The notes: generated by a model not told the origin, from the sequence alone. A DNA stretch of 64,000 nucleotides from Amphirosellinia nigrospora (GCA_004123355.1 SCHM01000001.1:8256193-8320192), one strand, 5' to 3'; shown: positions 25,288-37,338, counted from the stretch's first letter. A program made the numbers and translations.

Positions 25288-26645
25288 ATGGCGACTCTGC
25301 AATTGGCCTCATGGGCCACTAATCTCACTTACACGGATCTGAGCTCACCAGTGATCGAAGCAGCGGTGAAAAGTGTGTACAATTGGGCTGGGTGCGCCAT
25401 CGGCGGCTATGCCCAAGACGCCCCGCGTATAGCGCAGGCTACGACGCAGGCATTTTTCGGCGGCCCGCCGACGTCGAGCATCCTCGGCTCCAATGCGTCG
25501 ATAAGCGACGTGTATGCAGATGCGCAGCTGGCGGCTCTTCTAAACGGGATTGCTTCACATATCGACGACTACGACGACACACATCTGGAAACCATCATCC
25601 ACCCCGCAGGTCCGGTAGCCAGCGCGTTACTAGCCGTGGCAGAGTGGCAGGGCCCTGTGACGGGAGAGGAGTTCCTGACGGCGTTCGTCGCGGGCGTGGA
25701 AGCGGAATGCAAGTTGGGCCTAAGCGTGACGCCCGAGCATTACGATGTCGGGTGGCACATCACTAGCACCACGGGCTCGATAGGGGCGGCGGTGGCTGTC
25801 GGCAGGTTGATTGGATTGGATACCACACAGATGCAGAACGCGATCGGAGTGGCGGCGACGCAGGTCGTAGGGATGCAAGAGTACTTCGGCTCCATGACCA
25901 AGTCCTTCCACGTCGGGCGTGCAGCCCAGGGGGGCATGCTTGGAGCGTTGCTGGCCAAGAACAACTACACGAGTTCGTTGCAGGGCCTGGAAGCTGAATA
26001 CGGCTGGCTCCATGTTGTCAGCACGCGAGAGAACGCCACCGCTTACTTCGACCAGCTGGGAAAGATATGGGAGATCGAGAAGAATACCTTCAAGCCCTAT
26101 CCCTGCGGTATAGTGCTCCACCCCACTATCGACGCAGCCATTCAACTGTATAACGAGACGACTCAGCAAGGGAAGGATATCTCCTCCGTGAAGAGCATCA
26201 ACCTCCAGGTGAACTCGGAAGTGCTTGTTCTCACTGGCAAGACAAACCCGACAACAGGACTCGAGGGAAAATTCAGCGTCTACCATGTGGCGGCCGTGGG
26301 ATTATTATACGGGGAGGCTACGCCTACCTATTTCACCGATGACGCAGTGAACAATGCAACTGTCGTCCAGTTTAGGAAGAAGGTCAACGTCACCACGGAC
26401 GACGAGCGGTTCAGCAAAGACCAGGCCACCGTAACGATCGAGTTTGACGACGGCAGCACTCTCGAGAAGCACATCGAACATGCAATTGGCAGCTTGGAGA
26501 ACCCCTAACGGACGCTGACTTGAAAAAGAAGTTTCTCGATCAAGTTTCGAAACAAATAGGCGATACAAGGGCAGAGAGGGCATATGTCGCTTTCAAAGGT
26601 ATTCAAAACATGACTGATGTCGGACAGTTAAGGACGCTGTATTAA
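25288..26645 (+). CDS. MmgE/PrpD family protein (2-methylcitrate dehydratase / cis-aconitate decarboxylase fold)
   Basis: The family comprises 2-methylcitrate dehydratases and cis-aconitate decarboxylases. Both contain an all-helical domain with the active site and a small alpha/beta lid. Recognisable here are LLNGIASHIDDYDDTHLE (about 85-105), HPAGPVASALLAV, the glycine-rich TSTTGSIGAAVAVGRLIGL, KSFHVGRAAQGGMLGALLA, and KPYPCGIVLHPTIDA. The ATG at 25288 opens the MATLQLASWATNLTY start typical of the family. The frame stops at 26508 after SLENP, but the next frame continues with a plausible family tail (TDADLKKKFLDQV) to 26645. One added C in CCCC at 26502-26505 joins them (about 452 residues). 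No transporter or aconitase neighbour is present, so itaconate production cannot be claimed. Confidence 0.85.
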
Positions 26646-26997
26646 GTGAGAGAATGCAAAATGCAGTTAGAATCGCTAGTTCTTGTGGATAAATTCCAAA
26701 CACATCATTATCATGATTCAAGGTTGAATGTATATGATTGCCTACGAAATCTCAGAGCCCGGAGCCATGTCAAACCATAAGCGCAGTGTTTCCAACCCAG
26801 CCACAAGACCTGATCCGTGCCATGAGCTTGCTCATACAGGCAAGTGTAATGGTTAGGCCAATTAGGCGAGGAGGTATTCTTATTATTTCCATATGTTCGT
26901 TGTTCATCACACTGGTGCCTCCCGAATAGTCGCAAATGAACGTCATCCACGATCAACCAAACTCCAGTTCTGTTTGTCGTCCTTCCTTCCAAGTCCC

Positions 26998-27365
26998 TTA
27001 AATGATACAGAAATCGCAGGGCAATGGGCACGGGATGCAGAAGCAGAATCGACCGGGGCAACAACCGCCCCTGTCACCGCCTCGCAGATTCGTTTGTGGC
27101 TCTTCGTGAGGGCGCTCAGGATCTTGAAAACTACATGTCAGCTCATATCCCATCCATCAAGGCGCGATCAATAAACCTTGGTTCTCGAAGCTAAGAGATA
27201 CAGACACAAAGATAGCATGCTAATAGAATGAATGTATGATTGCTTACCCATGGGTTGTGAGGTCATCGGCTGGAGTGCAATTTCTTGCATCTCCTCTCGT
27301 TGCGATTGGCGTTGTTCGTTGTTGGCTGGCACGGCCGGCGCATTATCGACTTGAGAGGGAGCCAT
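26998..27365 (-). CDS. small Cys-rich C-terminal protein, about 83 residues, 2 exons
   Basis: Exon 1 (27365-27248) encodes a polar Gln-rich N-terminus (MAPSQVDNAPAVPANNEQRQ...). A 117-bp intron (27247-27131; GTAAGC donor, GAGCTGAC branch, GTAG acceptor) is followed by exon 2 (27130-26998), ending FCII and TAA. The last 24 residues contain seven cysteines as CC, CxC and CxxxC pairs with prolines (core CCPGRFCFCIPCPLPC). The frame across the splice is off by one; adding one G to GGG at 27247-27249 fixes it. The arrangement of a polar head and Cys-rich tail resembles CYSTM-like or palmitoylated membrane-tethered small proteins, but I cannot name the family. Metal binding is a second possibility. 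Confidence 0.5.
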
Positions 27366-28365
27366 GATGAGGATGAGGCGATAGGAGTGCAGATGATTTA
27401 AGAATTATCTTTCTTGTTTACGAAAGCCGAGTAGGGAGAAGAAGAAGAAGATGAAGATGATGATGTATATTTGCAGGATATGTTGGCATGGAACATGAAA
27501 CGCGCCGTCAGCCCAAGATGAAGCTTGGATATCAAGAAGCTATGATCACAACAAAGCCACTGCGATGACGTACTGCTATACGGGCGCATGCTGTCATTGG
27601 CTGTGGAGCTATCCACTATTTATTGCGGACATCGCCGCAATACTCAGCCACTTTCTCCAGCCACTTTCAGGGTGACGAGGGTACAACAAGGGGCGATGTA
27701 GGTATACCTATACACATCTGGTGAGAGACCCTGTTGTCCAGAGAATATCATGATTTTAAAGGTATCGCGTGTTAGTTAAGATAACATTGTCAAACCTAAG
27801 TTTGTTGATAGTCGGGGCTATTGAGATTCCTACGTTAAGCCGCGATACGCCTCACAGTGGGCTTTGCCGAGCCTTCAGGAGAGCGAAATCATAAAAACGA
27901 CTTTCCTTATCCACTCCTTAACCGCTGGCTACACGCGTGATTTATACTCCGGTTCGCCGTGTAGTGTCTTGTAAATCCACCGCGCTTCCACTTAGGATTT
28001 CAAACTTCCAGCTGTCCGACGCATTAAGACAGCCCACTGTACACTGGGGCTGCCAGCTTTGGAAAGAAAAGGTGATTGCAACACCAAGAATGTCAACGAT
28101 CAGCGAGAGCTGAACTCGCGATTTGGAGAACATTCAGATTGTCTGGGAGCATCGGACGATGTAGAACTAGGATGACCCATCTTTGTCCAACGTCCCACGT
28201 AGTGGAAAGGGTGACGGGGCGCCGGCGTACAGATGTCAATCATCCTATAAAGCATAGCTCTAGACAGCAACATAATATTTGAGCTCGTAAGCTTTCGATA
28301 AACTGACGAACTCCGAGCTTAAAAGTTTTATCATCTACGACTGCTGAAGTTCTCATGGTGTCAAC
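27366..28365. other. intergenic region with trinucleotide repeat
   Basis: It contains a GAA/GAT run near 27440-27463 that encodes poly-Ser on the minus strand, but no convincing gene. The right half holds the promoter for the glucanase gene. Confidence 0.45.
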
Positions 28366-29924
28366 ATGTTGTATTCGTTGGCAGTTTCATGGCTCACGTC
28401 GGCCACCGCATTCACGGCTATAGCTACCTGTGAGGACTTTTCACTCTTAGCAATTCGAGGTTTGGACCCCAGCAGCTAACAAATCTGTAGTGGCGGTCAC
28501 TGTAGAGAAAGAGCCATATGTAAGCCGACGATGGCTACTCGGCGACGACAAGATTAGAGGGGTCAATCTCGGCTCCCTATTCATTGTCGAAGAATGGTTT
28601 GCCAAAGATGAATGGGCAAGCATGGGATGTAAAGGGCTTTATGACGAATGGTCCTGCGTGGAATCACTAGGTCAAGAAGTTGCAGATGCTGCCTTTGAAA
28701 AACACTGGAAGTCCTGGATCACCGAAAGCGACATAACTCAGATAGCCAGTTACGGGCTGAATACTATACGCATACCCGTCGGCTTCTGGATCAAGGAGGA
28801 CCTTGTCCAGAGTGGCGAGTACTACCCGAGGGGAGGCCTGAAATACCTCGATCGGGTAGTTGGCTGGGCTAGCGATGCCGGTTTATATATCATCATAGAC
28901 TTGCATGGGGACCCTGGCTCTCAATCGCCAAACGAAGAGTTCACGGGACATGTAAGTGCTGTTTAACCCCTGATGCAAGGCTTGTTGCCGCAGCACTGAC
29001 AGAAACTCATCTATAGAGCACCGCCAATCCTGGCTTCTTCACAGACGCTAACTATGAGCGTGCCAACAAATTCTTGGAGTGGATGACGGAACGCATCCAT
29101 ACAAACGCCGCGTACCGCACGGTTGGCATGATAGAGGTTATCAACGAGCCCATCAAGCGACGAGTCAACGCCACAGATGCCGACGATAGTAGGTGATTCT
29201 CAAGACTAGTTTATAATTCCCCTAGCCCTCCAAGATTACGAAGGCTCCTATGCGATACATACCATTTCTAAGCTATCCCATCATTAAGACGCCTACGTCT
29301 TATGATTAAGACGGCAATAACTAACTTCAAGTCATACAGTGCTTAAGAATTTCTACCCTGCCGCGTGGGACCGGATTCGCGACCGAGAAAGTAAATTAGG
29401 CATTGCGAAAGAAGATTTGCTGCATATCCAATACATGGTACAGTAAAAAGGCATTAACAGTTATGTAGACTTGCTCATTTATTGTGAAGGGAAGCAACTG
29501 GGGATCCGGCCACCCCGAGACGTACCTAAACGATACGACCTACTTGTACTTCGATGACCATGTGTACTGGAAATTTGACACCAGGTCCGGCAAGAACAAG
29601 ACAAGCTATATAAACGCCACCTGCAGTCTCTACCGTCCGGAAGTCAACGTGGTTGTCGGAGAGTTCTCTCTCTCAGTGGCCAGTGACCTGCAGAACACTG
29701 CCGAGTTCGGCATCCAGGGACGCCCGGAGAATGTCGCCTGGTATACTGACTACTTTGCTGCGCAGGTCTCAATCTACGAGAAGAGCGGTGGCTGGATCTT
29801 TTGGAATTGGAAGTGCAACTGGATCAATCAGTTCAACGACTGGCGGTGGTGCTACAAGACTGCTGTCGAAGCCGGGGCTATCCCCAAAGACGCATCGAAG
29901 GCCGCTTCGTTAAGCCCTTGTTAG
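28366..29924 (+). CDS. secreted GH5 exo-beta-1,3-glucanase (glucan 1,3-beta-glucosidase), 5 exons
   Basis: A cell-wall glucan-processing glycoside hydrolase (GH5, clan A). Exons: 28366-28429, 28491-28951, 29017-29188, 29340-29437, 29490-29924; all four introns have GT-AG ends and keep the frame, giving 409 residues. The N-terminus is a short hydrophobic signal peptide (MLYSLAVSWLTSATAFTAIAT). Then come RGVNLGSLFIVEEWF (the family's entry strand), NTIRIPVGFW, the acid/base glutamate in MIEVINEP, HIQYM joined to GSNWGSGHP, and the nucleophile glutamate in VVVGEFSLS, then GGWIFWNWK. No frame errors are needed. No C-terminal membrane segment or GPI signal is seen, so the enzyme is probably fully secreted. 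Confidence 0.9.
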
Positions 29925-30777
29925 CCACCTCGTAATTGATGTATTTGGATATCTACATGTCGAACCAAGGCGCTACAAAAGAAAAGGGGCTAGCAGCTTC
30001 TGATTCATTGTCTCGCAATAGAACATGGTGGCCCGAGATGTCTTCAACTCGGATAGTCATTCCTTCAGACATCATTATTAGCTTTCTCTTTAGCCTTGTT
30101 TCACTGTAGTGTAATAAATATTCGTTTACGTGCTAGCACATGTGATTCGCAACAGCAGTTCATGTGCATTAGTCAACAATAGAACTCATCTGCTCCTCTA
30201 CTTCATGTAGAGACCAACATGAGCCAGGGCGCCAAGTAAAGGGGCATTGTAGTTTTACACAACATAGGTAAAGTTATGAGTAAAGAAAAGAAGAGAAACT
30301 AAACTTGAGACAATATTTAAGCCCTGGTGTGATTGATGATAAGTTTTCTGCAGAAGAAGCATTACGTGGAACACATAATAAATCGTGATAATTGTTGCTC
30401 ATCTTGAGATTTGTGCACAAAGATAATAAATAGGCTAATTGCACACTCGTCCTTTTCATGCCGGATATAGGAGTAGATAGAATACGAAAGCGATATAGTT
30501 GATATAACTACCCGCACATGTTCAAAGAAGTCTTTGTAGGCCCGACACTGTCTGGTCTCACTTGGTGGTCTTACTCCGTACTCAATTCTTTGTTGAATTC
30601 GACTCTTCGGATACCTTTGTAAAGTTACTTTTTATTCCTCATGTGAAGTTTAGTTAATGGAAATATACCGATCTGCCTTCCTAGTCCTCTATTGCTCCGT
30701 GATACCTAGGTTGTATGATTCTATATGTTGAATCTTGTCATTAAACCTACCCCTTGGCTATAGAATCGTATTCCACC
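29925..30777. other. intergenic region, nothing recognised
   Basis: AT-leaning sequence between the glucanase stop and the kinase start; no coding or RNA feature recognised. Confidence 0.45.
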
Positions 30778-32847
30778 ATGAACATTAACAAGCCAACGAC
30801 GATAGATCGTCGGAAGGAGCGTTTCCGAAACCCACAGAAAGCATGGAAGAAGCTTCGTGCCATGCTGGAGGCATACGAGGACCAAGGGTACATGAAATAC
30901 CACAGGGTATTGGGCTTCGGTGGTTTCGGTATCGTGCAGGATTGGGAAATACTCAAGCCGGATGGGACGCGTGATCACAATATCGCGATCAAAGCTCTCC
31001 TCGACAGGCCTAACAGGCCTAGCGTCGATCTCCTGAAGCGTGAGATTTGGTGGCACAAGGTAAATCATGCTGTTTACAGTAACTAGTTTTATTTGAGTAA
31101 GCCAACATTGACGATGGTAAACTATCAAAGAGGTTCACAGGCTGCGAGCATATGGTCCAACTTGCCGACTTGAGACCGGACATAATGCACAAATTTGACA
31201 TAAACAACGAAAATGCAATCGGGGTGCCGATTATGGCGATGGAGAAAATGGGCCGGGGAAGTCTACACCTTCTGTACAAACTGCTCAAGTATGGGGAACT
31301 CTGGAATGAACGAATCCCAGATGGCCCCAGGATGATGGAATACATACCTAATAGATGTCTCTGGCATATATTTTTGTGCTGTATGGTTCTCACCCCCTTT
31401 CCCGCTAATGACTGGCTAACAGAATGTAATTACCTAGTAACTCGGGCTTGTATCTCCATGGCCCACCCACAGCCTGATGCTTTGGATAGAAAGGGTAAGA
31501 GAGTCCGGGAGTACTTGACGAACTTTGCGGGCATCGAGGGCGAAGAATCTCTCATAGTTCATAATGATATCGATCTTCAAATAGTAAGTCCCTCTCGCTA
31601 CGCTGCCTAGACTTACATACCGAAAAGACCAGTTAGTTGAACGATTGTCCAGTTTTATTGCGGATCCGGAAGATTACCGAGCAGACAGTGAACACCCTTG
31701 GATGCCGATAGTTAAGGTAAGAAGTTTCTCACTAGACTTAATTAACTAGCGATCGAGGCTTCAAGGAGGTACTCATGTTTCGATAGATTGGCGACTACGG
31801 CTGCATGGTTGAATGGAACCCTTTCTGGGACGAGAGACAGTACGATTCCATACCTCCGCACCGATGATGACGGCGACTCATATGGTTATAGAAAAAGGGC
31901 TTCCCTGTGGGGTAAACCTGCATATAAAGCCCCGGTAAGCATCTCCCCTTCACCAGACCATCCAATGTAACCGCTCACAGTTCATATAGGAGCAATTCAT
32001 GCCCAAGGCCATTGGTACCCTTTGGGCTCTTGGACCAACATTTACCAGATCGGTCAAGTAAGTATAGATTTGTACTGCGATCTCCGCGGCCTCTGCCGAA
32101 TATGAGCAAATCGGGTGTTTATTGGCAGGTGATAGCTGCTGAACAATTGTCTTAGGCAATGCAAGACCTTGTTACTTTAAATATCGTCAAGGCGAGTGAT
32201 CGCAGTGCTGTAAGTATTCTCGAGTTCCTAGTTTTGTTCATACGGAAGAGTTGTCGGCCTTCCTACGTTGTACTTTCCGACTGGTCCCTAAACTAGGAGA
32301 TTCTCCCAATGGAGTGGATTTATTCCTTTCCATCAGTCCTCATGTCCAGCCCCTGATCATTTTATAGGAGTTTCGAACAATGGGAGGTAGTAGGTTTAGT
32401 ACATTCGGCTGGCGTGTGTTAGAACAGGATCAGTATACTATCACCGATGATTGGAAGAACGTCGATATTGAACTCCGATATCTTATCGCCGGCTGTATGG
32501 CGGAAGATGTTGACATGCGACCGAACCTATCCGATCTTGAAGAACTCATAGTACGGCGCATTGGGAAACTTATTAGACAATCCGATGAGGCGCAGGAGGC
32601 GAAGGATTTAGACCCAGCGTCAAAGTCATTTGTTCCGGCCAGGCACCACCACTGACTCCGGACCAACAATATTACCAGAAGCGTGTTCCAATGGAGAGCC
32701 CGAGCCCGACGAGTCCTCCAAAAGTTCTTCCACGATTTCTTCTTGGAGGAATGGGATAACCCTGATAAGTATGATAAGTTCTGGGCCGATAAAACGCTCT
32801 CACCTTACGTGAGCCCGAAAAAACCGGACGATCCAGATCAACAGTGA
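30778..32847 (+). CDS. atypical fungal protein kinase-like gene, multiple introns and frame breaks
   Basis: A protein-kinase fold is visible. The Gly loop is GFGGFGIV and the ATP-binding Lys is in IAIKALL. The catalytic loop is HNDIDLQ (near 31560; canonical HRDLKPEN, so Asp kept and Lys replaced by Asp). The Mg-binding motif is IGDYGCMVEW (DFG changed to DYG), followed by KAPEQF and a helix F region NIYQIGQ/AMQDLV. Exon 1 is 30778-31059. Clear introns are 31060-31130, 31381-31437, 31721-31786 or nearby, and others to about 32370. Single-base breaks remain near 31570, 31850, 32000, 32635 and 32730. Most are cured by adding bases in short homopolymers, and the tail (FHDFFLEEWDNPDKYDKFW) is still recognisable. 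Either the gene is intact under sequencing errors or it is decaying. Exact exon ends after 31700 are uncertain. Confidence 0.6.
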
Positions 32848-34311
32848 GATCATGGGTTTTAGACCTTTATAAAATTTCTCTTTCTATAAATTGTCACGAG
32901 CCTATATAATTAGGGTTGGTTGGTCTCCGGGTGATGTACCAGTTGCTATCTTGTACCTATGCCTCTCCTTAGAACCGCAATCCGTATTTATATTTATATA
33001 ATAGTTAGAACGGCTCAGCTTGGAATATCTCGTACTATACCAAGATTTGTATCATCTGGATATGCTGTTTCTGATTTGCTTTAGAATCTTGCACACACCG
33101 ACTTTGCGCTCATTCTACGTAGCTAAAGTTCTGCAGGATTAGAAGGACGTTGATCCAACTTGCCGAGAGGATAATCCGCACAGTAAAAACACTCTCTCTG
33201 GAAATGCATATATTCATGTAGATGCTTGCTTCTACTGTATACGCACAACTAAGTAATAACAAAGCACACACGGTGGCTGTTGATGCAAGAGCTTTAAACT
33301 TCCTGCATATCGGCATACCGATACGAGGCGCTTAGCGACAAATTACGTATAAATGCCTGTTACCAATCCGGCTTCGCATTTGCCAATGATACCACGTAAT
33401 CATCAAGAGAAATAGACGAGACCAAGTCATGTGGCCGAAACAGGCGCCCTCGCAGAATGGAAAGATGGAACAGATATCAAACATACTTAGACGGCCCTAT
33501 TAGCCGCAAGTGGGCTCTGTACGGTCCCATTTAGGCTAAATAGACGTCTGCCACGGAGCGCTCCAATGAGCTACGCCTGAGGAGGCTCGGGGGTCGGCGA
33601 AAGCATTCTCCAAGCCAATGACGTCGCGTATGTACGAGATAGCGCTTTTCTGCTTACCCCTCAAGCCCCTCGAAGCCTCCCCGTTCTTAGTCTTGGAGAA
33701 GGAGTTTAAACGCGCCAATGAGACGTGGTGTATGGACCGAGATAGGAAGTCTTTCGAGGCGCCCCCAATTCTGGAATGGCTCGATACGGTCACTCCCCTC
33801 ACCGTGGTATACTATGGGGCCCGACCCGGCGCATGCTGGCAGAATAGCCATACCAATCAGACGGCAGGTGAGATCGCGTGTTCGTGTCCGCGGTCGAGAT
33901 TAAAGCCACTGGATTCTTTGTGGAGTATAATACATAGCTGGTAGATAGTGTGAAAGAGGCTGCACAGGTACAGATCTAGCACCCTGTGACATCTTTTGAA
34001 ACCACCGGATAAGCGCGATATGAAGAGGCGCACCCCACTAACTAGCTCACTCATCGAGCGACGAGGTGATAATAAATAAGACGGGGAGCACTTCTTTCTA
34101 ATGCCCGTCTCTTCTTGGAATCTCCTATCCTCTTACCCCCCTCGGCTGCTTCACTTTACCGTGTATGTTTCGATTTTGCCTTACTCGACCCCTGTGGACC
34201 TATCGAGCCTCAATCTCTATTCGATTTCCGAATCCAGCAGCCACCCCGTATAGATATACCATAAAACCGCATCTTAGACCTTTTAGCAACATCGGCGGCA
34301 AGATAATAACC
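32848..34311. other. intergenic region; one unrecognised ORF
   Basis: A 108-codon ORF at 33618-33944 (+) starts MTSRMYEIALFCLPLKPLE and has no recognised domain. A 5' leader for the aldo-keto reductase probably lies at about 34,080-34,311, where pyrimidine-rich sequence precedes its ATG. Confidence 0.35.
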
Positions 34312-35679
34312 ATGGGTCCTACTATCAAGTTGAGTAGTGGCCATGAGATGCCTCTGGGGGTTTTGGCCTGTGGAAGGTAGACAATGCTGCGGCCGCCGAC
34401 ACCGTTTACAATGCCATCAAGGTTGGCTACAGACTATTTGATGGTGCATGTGGTAAGTGAGAGAGACCTTTTTTCCGTAACCAATACCAAATTTTGAAGA
34501 GCTGAAGTTGCCCCTCATCTTCCTTCTGCAATAGTTACCCGCCAAGTGGACAATGCGCAAGATCCCTGCTCGCTGTTCGGAGGAATGGGGCCCGTGGCAG
34601 AGCAAGCTACCCTGAACAAGCCCTGAGAGTCGATATTCGAAATTTTAGGATACGCAAAGCATAGGAAAACTAGCTGACCAACTTTCAACGCGGTAGACTA
34701 CGGTAACGAGAAGGAATGCGGCGAGGGCGTCGCCCGAGCCATTAAGGAGGGTCTCGTGACGCGCGAGGAGCTCTTCATCACATCAAAGCTATGGCCCGTC
34801 TTCGAAGATGGCGATAAGGTAGAGCCCGCCATCAAGCGGTCCCTGGCCGACTGGGTCTCGATTACTTCGATCTGTACCTCATTCACTTTCCAGGCGCCTT
34901 GAAGTATGTCGACCCCTCAGTTCGGTATCCTCCGGCTGGCACTACGATGGCAAGTCCGAGACCGTCCGCAGCAAGACCCCCATGCATGTGACATGGGCGG
35001 CGATGGAGTCGGTCGTCGACAAGGGGCTCGCACGGTCCATAGGCATCTCCAACTTCCAAGCCCAGCTCATCTACGACATGCTACGATACGCTCGCATCCC
35101 GCCTGCCGCCCTCCAGATCGAACACCACCCTTACCTCGTGCAGCAGGAGCTACTAAACCTTTGCAAGGCCGAGAATATTGCCGTCACCGCCTACTCATCC
35201 TTTGGGCCAGCCAGCTTTCTAACATTCGGGTTTCAGCACGCCAAGGCCCTCGTTCCTCTAATGGAGGATGAGCTTATTGTCGAAATCGCCAAGAAGCACG
35301 GCAAGGAACCCTCTCAGATTCTTCTGCGCTGGGCCACACAGCGCGGGCTGGCTGTCATCCCCAAGACATCGCGGATAGCCGTCATGGCTCAGAACCTCGA
35401 TTGCACAGATTTCGACCTCGAGCAGGGTGAAATTGACAGGATAACTGCCAAGGATGCTGGCATTCGATTCAACCAGCCATCGAACGTGAGTTCACCCTTT
35501 TTGTTTTGCCCAGTTTCAGTGTGCTACTTCGTCCATGTCTCGAATCTATAGTGATTTTCGTGTGGCACCGCTTACAAGATAAAATCCGCTGGCCGAGACA
35601 GACGAGACAGAAATGTATGCTAACGATGAGTTTACATGGATAGTATTTCGAGACCGACAAGTTCTGGATTTTCGGTTAA
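34312..35679 (+). CDS. xyl1: aldo-keto reductase, NAD(P)H-dependent D-xylose reductase type (AKR2), 3 exons
   Basis: A cytosolic (alpha/beta)8 reductase converting D-xylose and other aldoses to polyols. Exons: 34312-34452, 34697-35485, 35644-35679. The introns are 244 bp and 158 bp (the second with a GCTAAC branch). Landmarks: [35 protein letters not shown] across intron 1 (catalytic Tyr in DYGNE), the catalytic-Lys segment FITSKLWP, the active-site His in [38 protein letters not shown], and the cofactor motif VIPKTSR. The short last exon gives a [11 protein letters not shown]-type end. Three frame breaks (GGGGG 34356-34360, GGG 34853-34855, GG 34934-34935) are each cured by one added G. The result is 322 residues, exactly the family's length, which argues strongly for sequence errors. 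Confidence 0.85.
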
Positions 35680-36111
35680 TATAGAACAACGACTTCCTTG
35701 CCGAGCTAGTTTTGGCACTTCGATAAACCGAATCGCCCGAAGCCATCTGCCTTAATTGATGATTCACGTGTGAGATGTCTAAATTCGCCAAGCGCTTCGG
35801 CTTGGGACCAGCCGCGAACTCATTGCGATACAGGAATGTAGAAAGAAGCAGCATAGACGGTGAATACCCTTCCATATCCTTATTTTAGTATCAACACAAG
35901 TTTAAAGAGTCTTGGACATGATGTGATGATTGAAAATATTGAAGTCCAGAGTTGTATTTATTCTAGAAACGTCCTGTGTTTCGAGCCTTGTATGACACGT
36001 TACCATGGGGAATAAATCGAGATATAACATCTCAAAACAAACATTGGCGCCGAACTCCATCGCTATGCAGTAGAACGTTGAAGTCTCCGACCCATGAGTG
36101 ATCGGACAGCC

Positions 36112-37338
36112 TTACGCGACTTTGACGTATTCTAGTTAGTAAGTGTTAGCTTTTTCTTGGAACAGTTAGTATGAAAGTAAGGAGGAGTAGGCTTGCCAGC
36201 ATCGATTTTCTTTAACCGAGGCAGAGCCAGCCGGACCTTGTTTCGATATAGGGCTGGTTGCCGTAGCTGAAGGGGATTCGCTTCAAAATAGACTGTCGAG
36301 AGATGTTCCTTATCGGCCAATTCTCTCTCGATATCCGCGAAGTCTGACAGTTGATTGGAGCTAGCCATACTTCCTCAAGCTTCTTCAAGCCACCAAGGCC
36401 CTTGAGGCTCTTAATCATGTTGTTCGAAATGTCGATTATAGTCAAGTTGGGGTTGCCTTCCAGCCCCTCGAGTGTTTCGATTGCATTGTGCGAAATGTAA
36501 AGCTCTTGCAACTGTGGTACTTCCCGTAGTGGTGAAAGGTCGGTTATCCGGTTCGACTGGATGCTCAGAAGTCAAGATTCGATAATCCTTTGAGGCCAGT
36601 AAGCTCGGTAATCTTGTTCTTACCCAACCAAAGCTCTTCCAAGTTCCTCAAGGAGTCGAGGTTCTGGATCTCTCTATATTTGACCCAAGTTCGATCTGAG
36701 TCAAGTTCACCAGCGTGTCAAGTCCCTCAATTCGACTGATTTTATTGGAGACGAAATACAAGCTAGTTAGCTTGGTGAGTTGGCTGAGGTGTTTGATGTG
36801 CTTGATTTTGTTGAAGCTAAGATCTAACATGGTAAGATGGGTAAGTTCGTCCAGCCACGAATGTGAGAGAGGTTATCGTAAAGATCTAACTCCTCCAGTG
36901 TGGACGCTAAAGAGGATAGGCCCTCGATATTATGTATTAAGTTCTGGCGTAGGCATAGCTGCTTGACCTTGCTAAACCGTTCCAGGCGGAGCTGGGGGAT
37001 AGACGCAATACGTGATTGTATTAGGCTGATATCCACGCTGTCAGTGGGTTCGTCGTCGAGTAGATCTGAGCGGAACGCCGTAGTCAGCGAGACTGCATAT
37101 TATGGGCTGGGTAAACAAACATGTCGAACAAGACGAGGAGAGATACCTTCATCGGGGCCGATTTCCTCGCCAGGCAACACATTCTCGTCGTCGGAATAGT
37201 CTGGATCCGAGAGCGCCTCAGGATTGTGGATCAAGGCACTGCGGTCGATGCGCAGCTTGCCGTCCCAGCCTTTGCTGTCGGTTGGCTGATGATGGCTGGA
37301 GTGGTCGTCTGCAGGTGGCGCGCCATCTTCACCTCCAT
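36112..37338 (-). CDS. sds22: SDS22, leucine-rich repeat regulator of protein phosphatase 1, 3 exons
   Basis: SDS22 binds PP1 (Glc7) and guides its nuclear and mitotic role. Exons: about 37338-37147, 37065-36197, 36131-36112. Eleven or so SDS22-type 22-residue LRRs are visible (for example MLDLSFNKIKHIKHLSQLTK, LQELYISHNAIETLEGLEG). They are followed by the LRR cap DIERELADKEHLSTVYFEAN and PALYRNKVRLALP. The last intron (36196-36132) has a GCAAGC donor, a GC-AG intron, and joins KKIDA to EYVKVA, matching the family's end. Five frame breaks (about 37332, 36851-36856, 36679-36681, 36569-36570, 36365-36366) are each cured by one added base, giving about 361 residues. The exact start is uncertain because a break lies close to the ATG. 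Confidence 0.85.

Noticed and set aside
25720-26286. 188-codon minus-strand ORF
   Set aside because: Antisense to MmgE/PrpD, which has strong motif support on the + strand.
25288-26645. cis-Aconitate decarboxylase of an itaconate cluster
   Set aside because: Only the MmgE/PrpD fold is supported; no mitochondrial carrier or MFS itaconate exporter lies beside it.
27398-27616. 72-codon minus-strand ORF with a poly-Ser tract
   Set aside because: The tract comes from a GAA/GAT simple repeat; no other coding sign.
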